From Otis tarda (taxonomy: Eukaryota; Chordata; Aves; Otidiformes; Otididae), in the NCBI GenBank assembly GCA_026413225.1, contig CM048553.1, positions 133,268,190 to 133,332,189 of the forward strand: a stretch of 64,000 nucleotides of DNA, in the 5' to 3' direction. The notes under the pieces were generated by a model, which saw only the letters and a program-made list of their open reading frames with translations, was not told the DNA's origin and searched no databases. Positions within the stretch are counted from its first letter, which is position 1. The number at the start of each line of letters is the position of its first letter. A program made the translations under genes and the position numbers. Positions 12,111 through 23,954 of this stretch are shown piece after piece.

Positions 12111-13729
12111 CTAAGAGTCACCAGAGTGAACACTCCCTGTACAGCAGCTGCTGTGTGGGAGTATTTATGACTGTTCTAAACAGCTCTCAAGGTATGACAA
12201 TTCTCCTACTGTGGTAGTTATTCTCCTACTACATGATTCTTCAGCTGCAATAACCTGGCCTTGTTGTGACCCTTAGCCACTGCCAGGGCTCTTATGCCAT
12301 TCCCTTGTGCATAACGTGAGTACAAATACGCAGCTCCAGACCAGCCAGGCGTGGATGGGTGCAAAGGCTTTTAAGACAGAGAGAAGTTGGGGGAAGGGGT
12401 AGAAAGATGAGAGCTGTATGGCTCTGGAGACGAGGAAAGGAGCTGCAAAGGGCCTCCTCAGTGCTTTGGGAGGAGATGTTCCGCAGGAAGCTCAGCAAGA
12501 AAGAGGAGTGTGCTTCAGAATCCTCTTCACAACTTTTTTTTTTTGTGTGGAAAACGGAGTGAATGAGTTCAACGCATCATTATTTAGAGCTGGATTGTTC
12601 TGTTTGCTCCATTCCAAGTTATTAAAAATGGAAATACCAAAAATGAAATAAAATTTCCAGAACCTCACTCCATCAATGACTAAAAAGAAACAAATATTTT
12701 TACATTTTATTTCTACCTGGTATGTAATTTAATGTTGCAAAACTGTAATGTTTGGGCTGTAAACGCTTCAGGGAACTTGAAAGAAAACTATTTCCACTGG
12801 ATCTTAAATCACAGAAACATTGCTATTACTATGAATTTCTCACACTGTACAAAAATTAGCTTTGATGCTTTTAAATTCAGCTCTTCTTTATTTACCTCAT
12901 AACATTATAGCAGGAAAGGGTTCATAAATATTGAGTATTATACCCTGAGTAATGTCAAAACAATGAATGTCAAGATTCCTAAAGAGAAAAACTGCAGTTT
13001 TATGACAGTAGGCAGCACGGACAGAAGAGAGAGAGAGACAAAGAAAGAAGGTCATTTATTAAAAGTTGAACATTATACAGCAGCAAATATATGACTATAT
13101 TTCTAATAATGTAACTCTCAGAAAATGTATGCTATGAATCCTTTTGAACACCTCAAGACTCATGTGTGGAATGTAATATGTGCCTGAGGCCCAAAACAAA
13201 GAACGCATAAAAAAATTTCAAGGAACTAATTTAAAATACTATAGGATTCCTGTATGTAGTTTAAATTCTTCTGACTGCAATTTCAAGGCTCTTTATACCT
13301 GAGATGAATAAAAGCAAGTTTCCTATATTCCCAGAATATAGCTGTGAAATGAGTGACATCCATCAAAAAAAGGGCATGTGAGTACTTTGAGATTCTGCTC
13401 AACTGCGTGGTAAATTAGGCCCTTCTCTCCTTACTTTTACTGGATTTCTCACATTAGGAAAACCTCAGTGCTTACCAAAAGCAAGGTGGGTTTTGTTTTT
13501 TTTTTCCCACAAGAGACCAACGATTACAACATTTCCTATCAAACTCTCATTTCTATCCCTTGTTTCCTGGAGTCTATTAAAGTCCTCACCACACCAGCCT
13601 AATTGTCATGATAATAAAACTATACCCTGCTCAGTTTCTGAAAGACAAAACAGGATCCAAATCCAGGAAAGGGTTCATGGCTGTGAATCACTTAAGGAGA
13701 CTTCCTCCAGTCCAGAGTTAGTTAAGTAA
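12111..13729. other. non-coding DNA with a GA tract
   Basis: A short GA-rich simple repeat lies at about 13024-13038. The motif ATTCTCCTACT occurs twice about 20 bases apart at 12200-12231. No gene or recognised transposon is seen. Confidence 0.5.
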
Positions 13730-13815
13730 GATCCTGAGCCTCAAAGATTTAGATGTCTAACTTGTATTTAAAGGTACCTAATTACCTTTAAGAATCTGAG
13801 CCTAAGTCCCTTGGG
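13730..13815. repeat. possible relic of an old amniote interspersed repeat
   Basis: The words AAAGATTTAGATGTCTAA, AAAGGTACCTAATTACCTTT (itself near-palindromic) and AATCTGAGCCTAAGT, in this order, resemble the GGCACCTAAAT...CCTTTGAGGATCTGGGCC style of old repeats that I remember from bird, crocodile and turtle genomes. The copy is short and decayed, and the family name is not certain. Confidence 0.3.
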
Positions 13816-15369
13816 GTTAACGTGTAGCTCTCTCCTTAGCATTTCCTACAGCTATTTCAGAGAGATCCATGTTCAATTTGCTGATGCTAGGCATTTCAGG
13901 AGGGAACAGGTCTCTTGTTTCAAACCTCTGGACGCTATTAGGTATCAGAGCAGTTAAAAAATAAGATGCTTCAAAGGAACTGCTGGCACCTCTTAAATGC
14001 CCATTGTGAATTTACCTTCTTCCCACTGACTTGACATTGCACACACCTGAAATCCACCTCCTGTCCCTTCTTCTTATGCTTTCCACCTTCTATACACTTA
14101 AATACAACAACTTCCTCCACGAGCCCTACATAACATGCTGCCTTCCTCTAAGAAGCAGCAGGCTTTTTCTTTCCTCTCCTGCTTTGCAACATCCTTGCTT
14201 TGGAATCCATCCAGTAAGCTCCTTAAGCACATGGAGTCACAAGTGCTTAGCACAGAAGGGTATTACATAAATAATAATAATAATGTAATTAATAGCCCAT
14301 AAATTGAACCTTAAGGGGCTTCTAATCTTTACACGTGCTTGGAAAGCAACTTTCCGAATCTATTTAATTTGGGTGAGAGTTCTTAGCAGCAACATAATAA
14401 GCAAAATATCAAACAAGTTTGTACAATTACAAAGCCAAGTGGGCTCCAGCACAAGGCAATATGTGTATATAGTTCGGCTGTGGCAGAGCATTGCCCATCC
14501 CCAGATTCCTGAAGCTGATATTTAAACAAAGTTTGCAGGGAACATGTAGGATGTGTTACTCTTCCACGCTACTCACTTGAAACTGGGTGCTGGGTTGGAG
14601 GAGTGAATCATTTTGGAACCAGTGGATTTCTTTAAGTTTCCTGAAATAAGAAGTGACATAATGTATGCAGTTACGCACATGCCTGCAACATACTGTTGAT
14701 GCCTGTATTTAATAGTTTGATTTTTTTAAATTTAAATTATGTCATATATAATTTCAGCAACCCTGGTGTTCGGAAGAACGTTTTGTTCTCCATTTTCATG
14801 GAAGATGTCAGTACCAAAATTGTGACAAAATGAGTAGAGTTAATAGCGCTGCTGGAGTTTCTGGTCTTACTTGTGACTGAAATGTTGCTTATGTATAAAA
14901 AATATATATCCTTGAATAATAACTTTTGCTTCAGACCAATTTGACTACAACAACATCCCCCCCACTGCTCACCAGTGGGACCTTCAAAGAGATACTAATC
15001 ACTGAGTTTTTAGTATTATTAGCTTATTTTAGTAAAAACTTGAACGGTTTAGAATGCAGCATTGGTCTGCACTCAGAAAAGAGTTGTCCTGGAAACCTGC
15101 ATTCCCAAAAGTGGCTAAGACGCAGGCCCCAGGCACTCTCCCTGAAACTTTCCAGTTCTGGTGCCCGACTCCGCAGCAGGTCCCAGGAAGCCACTGGTGT
15201 GTTTTCCACGGGGATGTGGAAATCTCCAGCCTCCCCCTGGAAAAAGCAAGCTGTAACGGCTGGTCTACTTGAGGATGGAGAAAACCGCTGGCTTGGAAAC
15301 TGAGGCGCTGAGGTAGCCCTCAGGCCGTAACCAGAGCTTGCGTGTAGGGTAATGGAGGATCCCCCTGGG
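13816..15369. other. non-coding DNA upstream of the CpG island
   Basis: A short AAT microsatellite lies at 14269-14284. From about 15,100 the sequence becomes gradually more GC-rich toward the CpG island. Open frames here on both strands look like composition effects. No exon or transposon is recognised. Confidence 0.5.
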
Positions 15370-15960
15370 CTGAAAAACAAAAGATTCGCCCGTCTCGCCT
15401 CTACTTTTCCCCCACGTTTTCCCTCCCGGCTCCTCGCAGAGGCCAGCGGCGGGATGACAAGGCCAGGCCGGCCCGCCGCCGTTCCCGCCCTCTCCCGCCC
15501 AGCCGGCCGCTGCCGCCATGGAAACGCGATCCGCCTCAGCGGGACGGCCCGGCCCTGTCATCTTTATATTTATTTATTGTTATATTTATTTATTTTTAAT
15601 AACCTTGGAAAGCGGCAGCCGGGCCGAGCCGGTGGGGAGTTTTTTCCTGGCTGAAAGGGGAGGAATTGTACTTGAGGGGGGGGATGGGGGAGACGAGGCG
15701 CTGAGGGGAGGCAGCGCGGAGGGGAGGGCGGCGGGGCGGGAAGGGCCGCAGGGGGCAAGGGAACTGCGGGGGCTGGGAGGGGGCGGCAGAGGCGGCCGGG
15801 AAGGAGAGGTCGGGAGGAATCTGGTGGAAGGCGAGGAATCTCAGATTTGCCCGGGTAGGGCAAGGCAACGCTGCATCAGCCGCCATTCCCCTCCTAAACG
15901 TGGAGGAGGGCTCATCGCCCTTCAGAGTGCCGAGGTGGTCCGAGGGCCGGCTGCTGCACA
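15370..15960. promoter_or_regulatory. CpG island, probable promoter
   Basis: The sequence is GC-rich and dense in CpG (for example CCGGCCCGCCGCC, CGGCCGCTGCCGCC, GGCGGCGGGGCGGG) in an otherwise AT-rich window. Several GGGCGG or CCGCCC-type Sp1-like boxes are visible. The + strand is C-rich from about 15,390 to 15,510 and G-rich from about 15,655 to 15,840, with an AT-only core at 15563-15602 between them. Positive G-skew usually marks the transcribed side of the non-template strand, so I infer rightward transcription starting near 15.5-15.65 kb. The start site and first-exon donor cannot be fixed, and a bidirectional promoter is possible. Long open frames inside the island are composition artefacts. 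Confidence 0.82.
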
Positions 15961-18900
15961 GGCCTTCACTCTGTCTCTCCTCATCCCTTGTGCTGCCCTC
16001 CCCTGTGCTAATCCCGCTTAAAACCAGGGCAAGGAAGCAGAATGATGGAGGGGCTGGTCACCTCTGCAGAGTTGAGGGGAATGGGATGTTCCCTGCTGAT
16101 AGACCGGCTGGGCTGGAAACGTGGAGCTGCACCCACGGTTTGCTATTCATCTGCTGTCAACAAGTAACAGCGAGAAACCATCAAGTCCCTGCGCCGGTCA
16201 TCTCTGTGAAACATGGCAATTTGCCACGGACAGAGGTTAATCTTCCAGCTCAAATGGCAGAAGGGCATGTTGTGAAGTGACAGTGTTCAGCAAGCCTGCT
16301 AATGATCATGAATTCAGATGATGGGATGAGTGTCCTCTCTTTGCTTTTAATACAACTTGCAAAATTGTGCTGCAGGACTCGTTCTTAATTTATCCTCCTT
16401 CTGTATATAGTCATCATATTGCAGGTTTCAATGGCATGATTGTGTAGGTTTTTTTCACAGGATGCCTCTCTTCCTCAGTGTGTGAGGTGGATGGTGCTCT
16501 GGGGATGCATTGTATCTGGGCACTGAAGGGGGATGTTATCTGACTGGGTCCTGTATCAGTTTTGCAGAAACTGGAACGCCTATAGTGAGCGACATGAAGG
16601 AGGTCCGAGGGAGATGAGATGGTCTCAGGAGCAAGGTAGTTAAACACTGCAGTGTCTCTTTGCCTGTGTGACAGAGCTGCTACACAATGCTGGGTAGCAA
16701 CTTAAAACTCCAGCACGCTGGCCACTGCAGGTATGTGCTCCATTGCTCGGATGTCCAACCTGCACTGTTACAGCTGCAGCTGAGATCACCAGACTTCTAG
16801 TCCCAATAAAGAGAATGCAAAAAAAAATGATAAGTACTCTGAAAAAGTAAGCAAAACAGAAGTTGTAGGTGTCTCAGACTGAGAATCTGAAGTCCTGTGT
16901 CCCTTGTTCATATTCTTTACCAGCCTTAAGATTCCATTAAATGAGCATTTCCTGTGATATCAAAGGTAGATTCTATTTCCTCATGTCACAGCTGCCCATA
17001 TGCTGTTTCCTGCCTTTGCGTGGCAGCTACCAGCTCCCCATACGTGCTAGTGCAGCTGTTTGTGGGCTTGTGGCGCAGATAATTTACAGGCCAAGCTCAC
17101 AAATGGTTGCATCAGAGCTACTATAGAGGCAGTGAACTGTGCTGTGAGAGTGGGACTGCTCAGCTGGAGGTGGGGACCGAGACAGGGACCTTCTTTAACT
17201 GCTTTTGCCATGGGAGGGAACTTTCCTAGAACTATACAGAGTCCCTCATCACTCGAGTAGTAATGATGGTGTGAAAACTTGCCCCTCACCTCCAAAAGGC
17301 ATGCAACAACATGTACATTAATGTTGGTGAGTTACTGTGCCATCTGAGCCCCTGAGCAACACTGATGAATAATTGTCCATGCAGAGCAGAGTTGGGGCAA
17401 CATTTGGCATATAGGATACACAAGCACAGGCAGAACAGAGAAGACATCAAATTTTCGACCAGGCGCTCACCAAGTGGTCACTGGCTGCTCTGCTCACGAA
17501 ATGATGCCAGAATCCCATAGGAAAATACCCCGCTCTGGAACATCAGATGTAATTAAAGACTGCATCCTGGCACAGTTGTGCAAGGGGCTAAGCGAAGGGC
17601 ACAGCTCTTAACTCAGCACTTGCCTAAAATACTAATTTCCTTTCAGATATCCTGTTTATCCAAAAATAGCTCTCTCTTCCCATTTAGATCTAGTCAGGAG
17701 AGCTGTTCCTCCATATCAACCTGCCTGGGACACCTGGGACGGTGCTGCTGACTGCGAGCAGCATCCTGATGCCGGAGGAGTGGTGATGGTAGGGGCCTCC
17801 TGTGTCCTGCCTGCTGCTGGGACAGCCCAGCTCAGTGTAGGCCTTGAGCAGGACAGGGGCTGCTGCGTCCTTTTCCTTCCCCCCGAAAGCAGCGTGTGAG
17901 CTGAGAGCTGCGCGGGTGGAGAGAGGCAGCCTGCGTTCCCCAGGGAAAGGCAGGCTCCGGGATACATTATTGATTTGCCAGGGGAGACTTGCCAGAGGAG
18001 AAGAGGGCAGCTGGGCCCTGTGAGAGGCTGGCTTGCACCGCCAGAGATCATTGCACTTCAGCAGACTGGGGAGCAGGCACTGGTGAAGCCAGAATTTACA
18101 AGTGCAGAAGTTTCCTTTGTTCTGTTTTTCTTATGGAAAAAAGGAGATGAGGAGATCGGTTTAAGGATTCTGGATACAGAGAAGGGAAGAACCTCCTTAT
18201 TTACAGAGTAGCGCAGCCCATCCAGCAGTGACAGTTTTTTTAAAGACTGTTTTGAGGTTGTCTATAGCTGAGGAAATGATGACTGGTAAGGGTGGGGAAT
18301 CTAGAGAGTTTAGTGCATGTTTGTTGGGTTACTTTTGGTTTCAAATAAGGGCAGCTTCAGGGACGAGTGGTCAAGTTCCCAAGCCAGTATTTTGTGGTTT
18401 TACAATCACACTTTCAAAAATGTTTTCTCCTTCCTGTTGCTGTGTGGAAGATCCACCAAAATAGCCCCGAAGATTGCCAGCACACCAGGCAAAAGAAAAA
18501 AAAATATTGCTAATAGCATCTGTTTTGCAGTTTGTGTGACATACAACACCAGGAGACAAAGAGATTTGAAATGCAAGTCTGTTTTCTATTGTTTGTAACT
18601 TGACAGTGACTCTTTAAGAAAATAACATTGCCTCCAGAGTTTATTTTACAGTTCCCAGTAAATAAGAGTTGGGCTGCCAGGCGTGGTTACTTCAGGGTTT
18701 TTTTAGTTGTTCCTAAAATCATGGTCTAAAAACTCCTAAAATGCAGATGGTGCTGTTGCATGTTTTTGGAAGGACTTCTCCATTGCATCCCCACAGCATT
18801 CCTGCCTTACTGTTGCACATTTGTCTGAGAGTCTGTATTCGAAGAAATTGTGTTCCATAACTTTGTTCTCTTTAATAAGAAAATATGAAGAGCACTTCCT

Positions 18901-20534
18901 GTTTTTTAGGAAAAATAACTATGATACAAAAATAATGAGCTAAGCAGGACATGAGTGGTGACTGATAGGTGACAGTTCATGGTGATAGCATGCCTCTTGG
19001 GATGGCTTTGGTCCATGCAGCCACTGCTCCTGAGGCAATGCCCAGGGACAAGCCAGAAACCATTCCCAGTAGGCAATGTAGGGTCTTGTTTTAGGAGAGA
19101 AGGAGAATATTGCTGCAAGGACACAAGCTGGGCAGTGCCACTGGCCCTTAGAGTCAGAGGACAGGCACTGAACCTGTTTGGGTTGCTAATACAGGTGCAA
19201 CTGAAATTATATTTAAAGGAGACAATTCCCCATTTTCAAGTGGAAGGTTGAGGAGCAAATGGTGAGGTGAAGCAGTGAGGGCAAGCAATAGGAGATCTTG
19301 GGATACAACGCAAATCTTCTTTTTATTAAGTTTCAGGGCCATAATTTCACAATGTTGATGTTTCAGGTTTTGATAATCAGCTAAACTGGTATGAAGCACT
19401 GCCACAAATCTCTGCTTCATTACGTACCTAGCTGTCCTACGCCTTTCCTGTGTAATGGTCCTGCTCCTACACAGAATCTGTTAGGAGGATCTCAAGCCAG
19501 TGGAACATGTAGGATATATGGGCCTGCTTGCCTGGTTTCTTTGTTGAATAGATAGTGATTTTAACTAACAAAATGCAGATTTTGTATCACATTGCAGCTG
19601 CATCAGATATATTGGAGTAGTCTTCATCAGAAAAAAAAAGTGCATTTCTTTTAGGATGTGAAATATGACATACAAAATAAAGGGAGAAAGAAGGTGGGTA
19701 AAATTTGTGTTTTCTTCTTCTGTAACCTCTGGCAGCAAGTGTTGTGTCAGCTGGGTGTGTTCACGCCTCAGACATTACTGCTGAGCCTGCCAGCGTTTGT
19801 CTGTGAAAGACCAACATCAGTTTGAAGGAGAAGGGAGATGTTGGGAACTTGTCTCCTTCAGCATGCTGCTTCAGCTATTCAACCACTGAACTTAGGGATA
19901 CAGCAGTTGTAAAACACAAAATAAATTCCAGTTTCCCTTCTCCTCCCTCCCCAAACCCCAAACCCCCTGGGTTCTCCTTAAATAATGTCTGTGGTCACCT
20001 ATTTAGGTTACTTGAAAAGTTTCCACTTACCACAGTCATTTCATAGGAATGAGTTTGTTCCTTCAGTGCTAGAGATTATGACTTTGTGATAATCAGAGCA
20101 GAAATAGGGAATGGGAAAAAGACCAGAGGAAAGTAGAGGCCTTGCCTGGTACTGCCCTTTCACCAAGCAGCCTGAGTAGAGAATCAGGGACAAGCCAGGC
20201 ATTACTTCACCCCCAGCTATCACTTCAGTTAAGACTGAAAGCAATTACTGACTGTTTCACAGGGTTAAGACCATGTTTAGGGTTGGATGAGGTTTATTCA
20301 GGCAAGAAGGCTGCCAATGCAGCAGTTAACTCCAAAAATGTTTAATTTGTCTGATTCACAGGTTGCCAGTACTGAAAACAGTGAAGTCCACTTAAGCTTG
20401 GAAACAGAACAGGGGGACCCACGTGCACCTTAAAACTGCATTCCTTAAAAACAAGACAGTGAATGCCCGTCCTCACTTCTAGAGCAGCTCTGCTTTAAAA
20501 TCCCTGCGGTTTTGCTCCTCTCTCCTCTTGTTAG
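15961..20534. other. probable first intron or intergenic DNA right of the CpG island
   Basis: No convincing coding exon. A strong + strand donor, CAG|GTATGT, lies at about 16730, and others at about 16963 and 18289, but none has a matching acceptor and open frame. No known transposon is recognised. Confidence 0.4.
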
Positions 20535-20734
20535 GCTGTATGACTACCTGGGGAGTTTAAGTCATGGGAGACTGTCACTGGAGTGAGTGTCTTGCTGACT
20601 TGAAGCTTCATCAGAACACTAGTCATATTCTGAAACAGCTGTGCCTAGAAGAGCAGGTGGACTGTGCAGTTGACAAGCCTGTAAAATCAAGTCACAAGCT
20701 CACCTGCCACGTACTTATATCAGGTCTTTTTAAG
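20535..20734 (+). CDS. candidate exon with start codon, plus strand (unidentified)
   Basis: The acceptor is excellent: a long pyrimidine run (TGCTCCTCTCTCCTCTTGTTAG). An ATG at 20564 has G at -3 and G at +4, a good Kozak context, and opens a frame of 57 codons that starts MGDCHWSECLADLK and reaches the donor AAG|GTAGGA in phase 0. An alternative donor, GGA|GTGAGT, lies at 20582/20583. Spliced to the next island (21245), the frame continues 14 codons to a TGA, a total of 71 codons. I recognise no protein, and it may be an upstream-ORF or lncRNA exon of a transcript from the 15.5 kb CpG island. Confidence 0.32.
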
Positions 20735-21244
20735 GTAGGAAAGACACAGATGTTAAGGAAAAGGTTATAGGTGTGCGTAGGATAGAGAAGGAGAGCTATT
20801 TCCAGCACAAAGTTGGATGTGTGTGGAATCAGGATGTGCTAATCCAGACTTGTGCAGGTAATGTGCTGAATTCATAGCCTCCTTTGTTTTATGAGTTTGA
20901 AATTGCCAAAGGTGCCTCTGGGATTTAGGTATTATATTTCCAGTGGTACCAGGGTGCTTAAATGCCATAATCGGGAGCACAGACTTACTGTGAAGGCACA
21001 AAGAGAAGAGTTCAGTGACTTAGAGAAACCATTTTTTTTTCACCAAAAGCCATGCCAGTGTGTGCTCCCAGCTCCCTTGAAGCGGCCATAGCTGTGCACC
21101 GTTTCAGTGAGAGTGTGTCCTTGAACAACTCCAGCCGTCGTGCCTTTGTAAATTGGCTTTGAAAGGTTCTAGGTTTTCCTTATCAGCATGGAGGCGGACA
21201 AGCCTCTTTTGAAATGCGTGTTGATCTTGTTCTTTATCTTACAG

Positions 21245-21348
21245 GAGAGGCATCCGGGCTTGACCCAAAGAAATCTGCAGTGCTTCTGAAATGACCTGTC
21301 TCAGCTTTTGCATCGCTCTTAAGTGGAAGGCTTTCCGTGCTTGGCCTT
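21245..21348 (+). other. candidate transcript exon, plus strand
   Basis: A very good acceptor (GATCTTGTTCTTTATCTTACAG) and a donor CTT|GTAAGT bound 104 bases. Joined in phase to the 20535-20734 candidate, the frame stops at the TGA at 21287-21289, 59 bases before the donor. Alternatively an ATG at 21291 opens a frame beginning MTCLSFCIALKWKAFRAWP that leaves the exon in phase 1. Coding status is therefore unclear. The splice signals are the main evidence, and the position just downstream of another good candidate strengthens both. Confidence 0.32.
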
Positions 21349-22074
21349 GTAAGTGTCAAAAGCCTCCGACCTACACAAGTCTATAGCCATATAACTGGGT
21401 ATTTCCCTTTTTATTTCAGTCTTTCCTCAGAACTGTGGAATACAGAAAAATGGTTACTTTTCCCCAAACAACTCCAGCAATCAAATATGAGAACAGTAGA
21501 AAATCTATATGTGAACTGAAATGAAATCTTACAGAAAATTCAAGTGACTTTTTGTATAGCATATTTTTAAGGCTAATAAGTAGCTAAAAATGCACTTTAT
21601 CTTTGGAATTTCACATGAAAACCACTTCTAAAAGAAAACATCCCTGTTTCTCTTTTTTCTCAGTTCCTAGGGTTACTTGGCACAGCTTGTATTTTGTGTG
21701 GTGAAATTAAGTGTGTTAGACACTGAATGGAAAAAAAACAAAGTGATAGTACTTGTCCTTCATTTATCTTTTTTATTTCTTGTTTCTTGCCTCTCAGGCC
21801 TGAGTTGATACCTTCTGGCCTTTACAGAAATAGCACTCCTTCACGTTACATGCCCAACCCACCAGCCCCTTGAAACAGCCCACATTTTAGACACTAATAA
21901 CCTCTCCCAGCCCACTTTTAAAAGGCTGGTGAGCTGAACTTGCCAAACTGTTTCTGTGGACTCTTATGACATGTAAGGGGAGCGGCAGGAAGAGAAGACG
22001 TGAATGTGGTAAAGGGATGAACTGCAGTGCACAGCAGTGTAGCTGACAGGTACAGAAGACAGCTAAAGGAATAC
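21349..22074. other. non-coding DNA left of the LTR
   Basis: No gene or repeat is recognised. There is no polypurine tract or retroviral internal sequence directly left of the LTR. Confidence 0.5.
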
Positions 22075-22680
22075 TGCACTGGTTTTGGCTGGGGTAGAGT
22101 TAATTTTCTTCAAAGTAGCTGGTATGGGGCTATGTTTTGGATTTGTGCTGAAAACAGTGTTGATAACACAGGGATGTTTTAGTTATTGCCGAGCAGTGCT
22201 TGCACTGAGTCAAGGGCCTTTTCTGCTTCTGACACCACCTCACCAGCGAGTAGGCTGGGGGTGCACAAGAAGTTGGGAGGGGACACAGCTGGGACAGCTG
22301 ACCCCAGCTGACCAAAGGCATATTCCATACTATACGATGTCATGGTCAGCATATAAAGCTGGAGGAAGAGGAAAGAAGGGAGGGACATTTGGAGTTATGG
22401 CATTTGTCTTCCAAAGTAGCGTTACTCATGATGAAGCCCTGCTTTCCTGGAGATGGCTGAACACCTGCCTGCCGATGGGAAGTAGTGAATGAATTCCTTG
22501 TTTTGCTTTGGTTGCCTGTGTGGCTTTTACTTTATCTATTAAACTGTCTTTATCACAACCCACAAGTTTTCTCACTTTTACCCTTCCAATTCTCTACCCC
22601 ATCCCACCGGGGGGAGGGAGGGGGGGAAGTGAGCGAGCGGCTATGTGGTGCTTGATTGCTGCCTGGGGTTAAACCACAAT
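22075..22680 (+). mobile_element. solo LTR of an avian endogenous retrovirus
   Basis: This is a copy of an abundant avian ERV long terminal repeat, recognised from memory by its start (TGGTTTTGGCTGGGGTAGAG), its middle (GGCTGGGGGTGCACAAGAAG and ACAGCTGGGACAGCTGACC) and its end (GTGAGCGAGCGGCTATGTGG, then CTGGGGTTAAACCACA). A TATA box (TATAAA at 22352-22357) and a poly-A signal (ATTAAA at 22538-22543) are in + orientation and spaced as expected for U3, R and U5. There is no gag/pol/env and no primer-binding site or polypurine tract beside it, so it is solo. The ends are accurate to a few bases; a target-site duplication of AATAC and AGTAC is only a weak possibility. The open frame that runs through it is not a gene. 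Confidence 0.9.
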
Positions 22681-23954
22681 GAGTACAGAAAGGCTGAAGG
22701 AAGGAAAAGACAGGAGAACATTTTAAGACACTTTCAGCAGAGCACTTGCGTGTCTGGTTTTTGGTGCTGTGCTTTGTGGCAGTGCTTTACAGACTTTATC
22801 AGGAAGACCTTTAAAAAGTCTTGGCCTCTACCCCACTCATTTATGTTGCCATCTAAGCCAAACATTTCACCTTCTTCCTGTCTTTTTTTTTTTTTTTTTA
22901 AATCCGTTGGGAAGTTCCTCCTCTCCCTCCCTTTTCTTCCACACAAGATGCTCATTAGCTGTCTACTACTTTCTAATCCTTTTCCCTCCCATGCCGGGGA
23001 CTGTCTAATCATGTCTCTCAGTCAACTTTAAGGTACTTTAGAAAATACTACGTTAAAATTCCTCCAATTTTGAAGGCTCTTGTGCTACATTTCCCTCAAC
23101 TATACATTTGTAGATCAAATAAAGAGAAATCATTGCCAGCTCAAGATAAAACACCTCCACTGCATCTCAGCACAGCTCTCTGATGAGCACAGACTGTCTT
23201 ATCTTTTGTCTGTTCTTTCCCTGTGGCTGCTGTCCCTACAAGCCCATTCTTCAATTTCCTACCTCAGCTTGTGCCAAAAGTAGGATCCAGCTATTGAGGT
23301 ATAATGAAGTGCACTAGAAGGGCTCAGAAGTTTATCTTTACAGCAGGCTGACAAGCACTAGTCTTTCAAAAAGCAGGATCAACAAAAGGGTGCCTCCTGT
23401 TCTACCCTTCTAGAGCAAACAGAGAATTGCACAAAGATGTGAATTATACTGATATGGATGGCACAAATAATGGAATGGAGGTATTCTCAGAATAATAATT
23501 GTCATTACCTCAACAAACAGGATAGGTTTTGGACACCTTGGACATCTAACCCAAATCCTGTTAATCTTGCCCTCTAACAGCATACTTTGCCTTCCATGTA
23601 GATTTAATTCATCAGATTAAATTGTGTTTTAACAGGGACAGATCAAAGAAATTGCCATCAGATATCTCTGTCAGATTTTTAAAAGTTTCCTTTTAAATCA
23701 GAAACTAGGTGACATAAAACATCTTTTGGCCTGTCCTCAGAAATAGTCGTTTGCTCAGTTTGCGAGGCAGAATTCTCTGCCTGCTATAACCTGCCAGGGA
23801 AAGATCATGATGTCCTCAGAAATGGTTTACAGGCATCTGTTCTGGAACCAAGCTGGTTTAAGCAAGCCACATTTCCTGTCTGGTTCAAGACAGCCTTTCC
23901 ACACCTGGTAGGTTTCTTATGGAGGAAGAATTTTTATCTGCACTTGTTGCAGTC
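22681..23954. other. non-coding DNA between the LTR and CR1
   Basis: A T17 run lies at 22883-22899. No exon or known repeat is recognised. Confidence 0.5.

Noticed and set aside
15518..16021. 167-codon open frame on the + strand starting in the CpG island
   Set aside because: Low-complexity Gly/Arg/Glu composition and an Ile/Tyr/Leu stretch from the AT core. It follows from base composition and frames on both strands are equally open.
22085..22492. 135-codon open frame inside the LTR
   Set aside because: It is LTR sequence (U3/R) including the promoter; no protein is known from this part.
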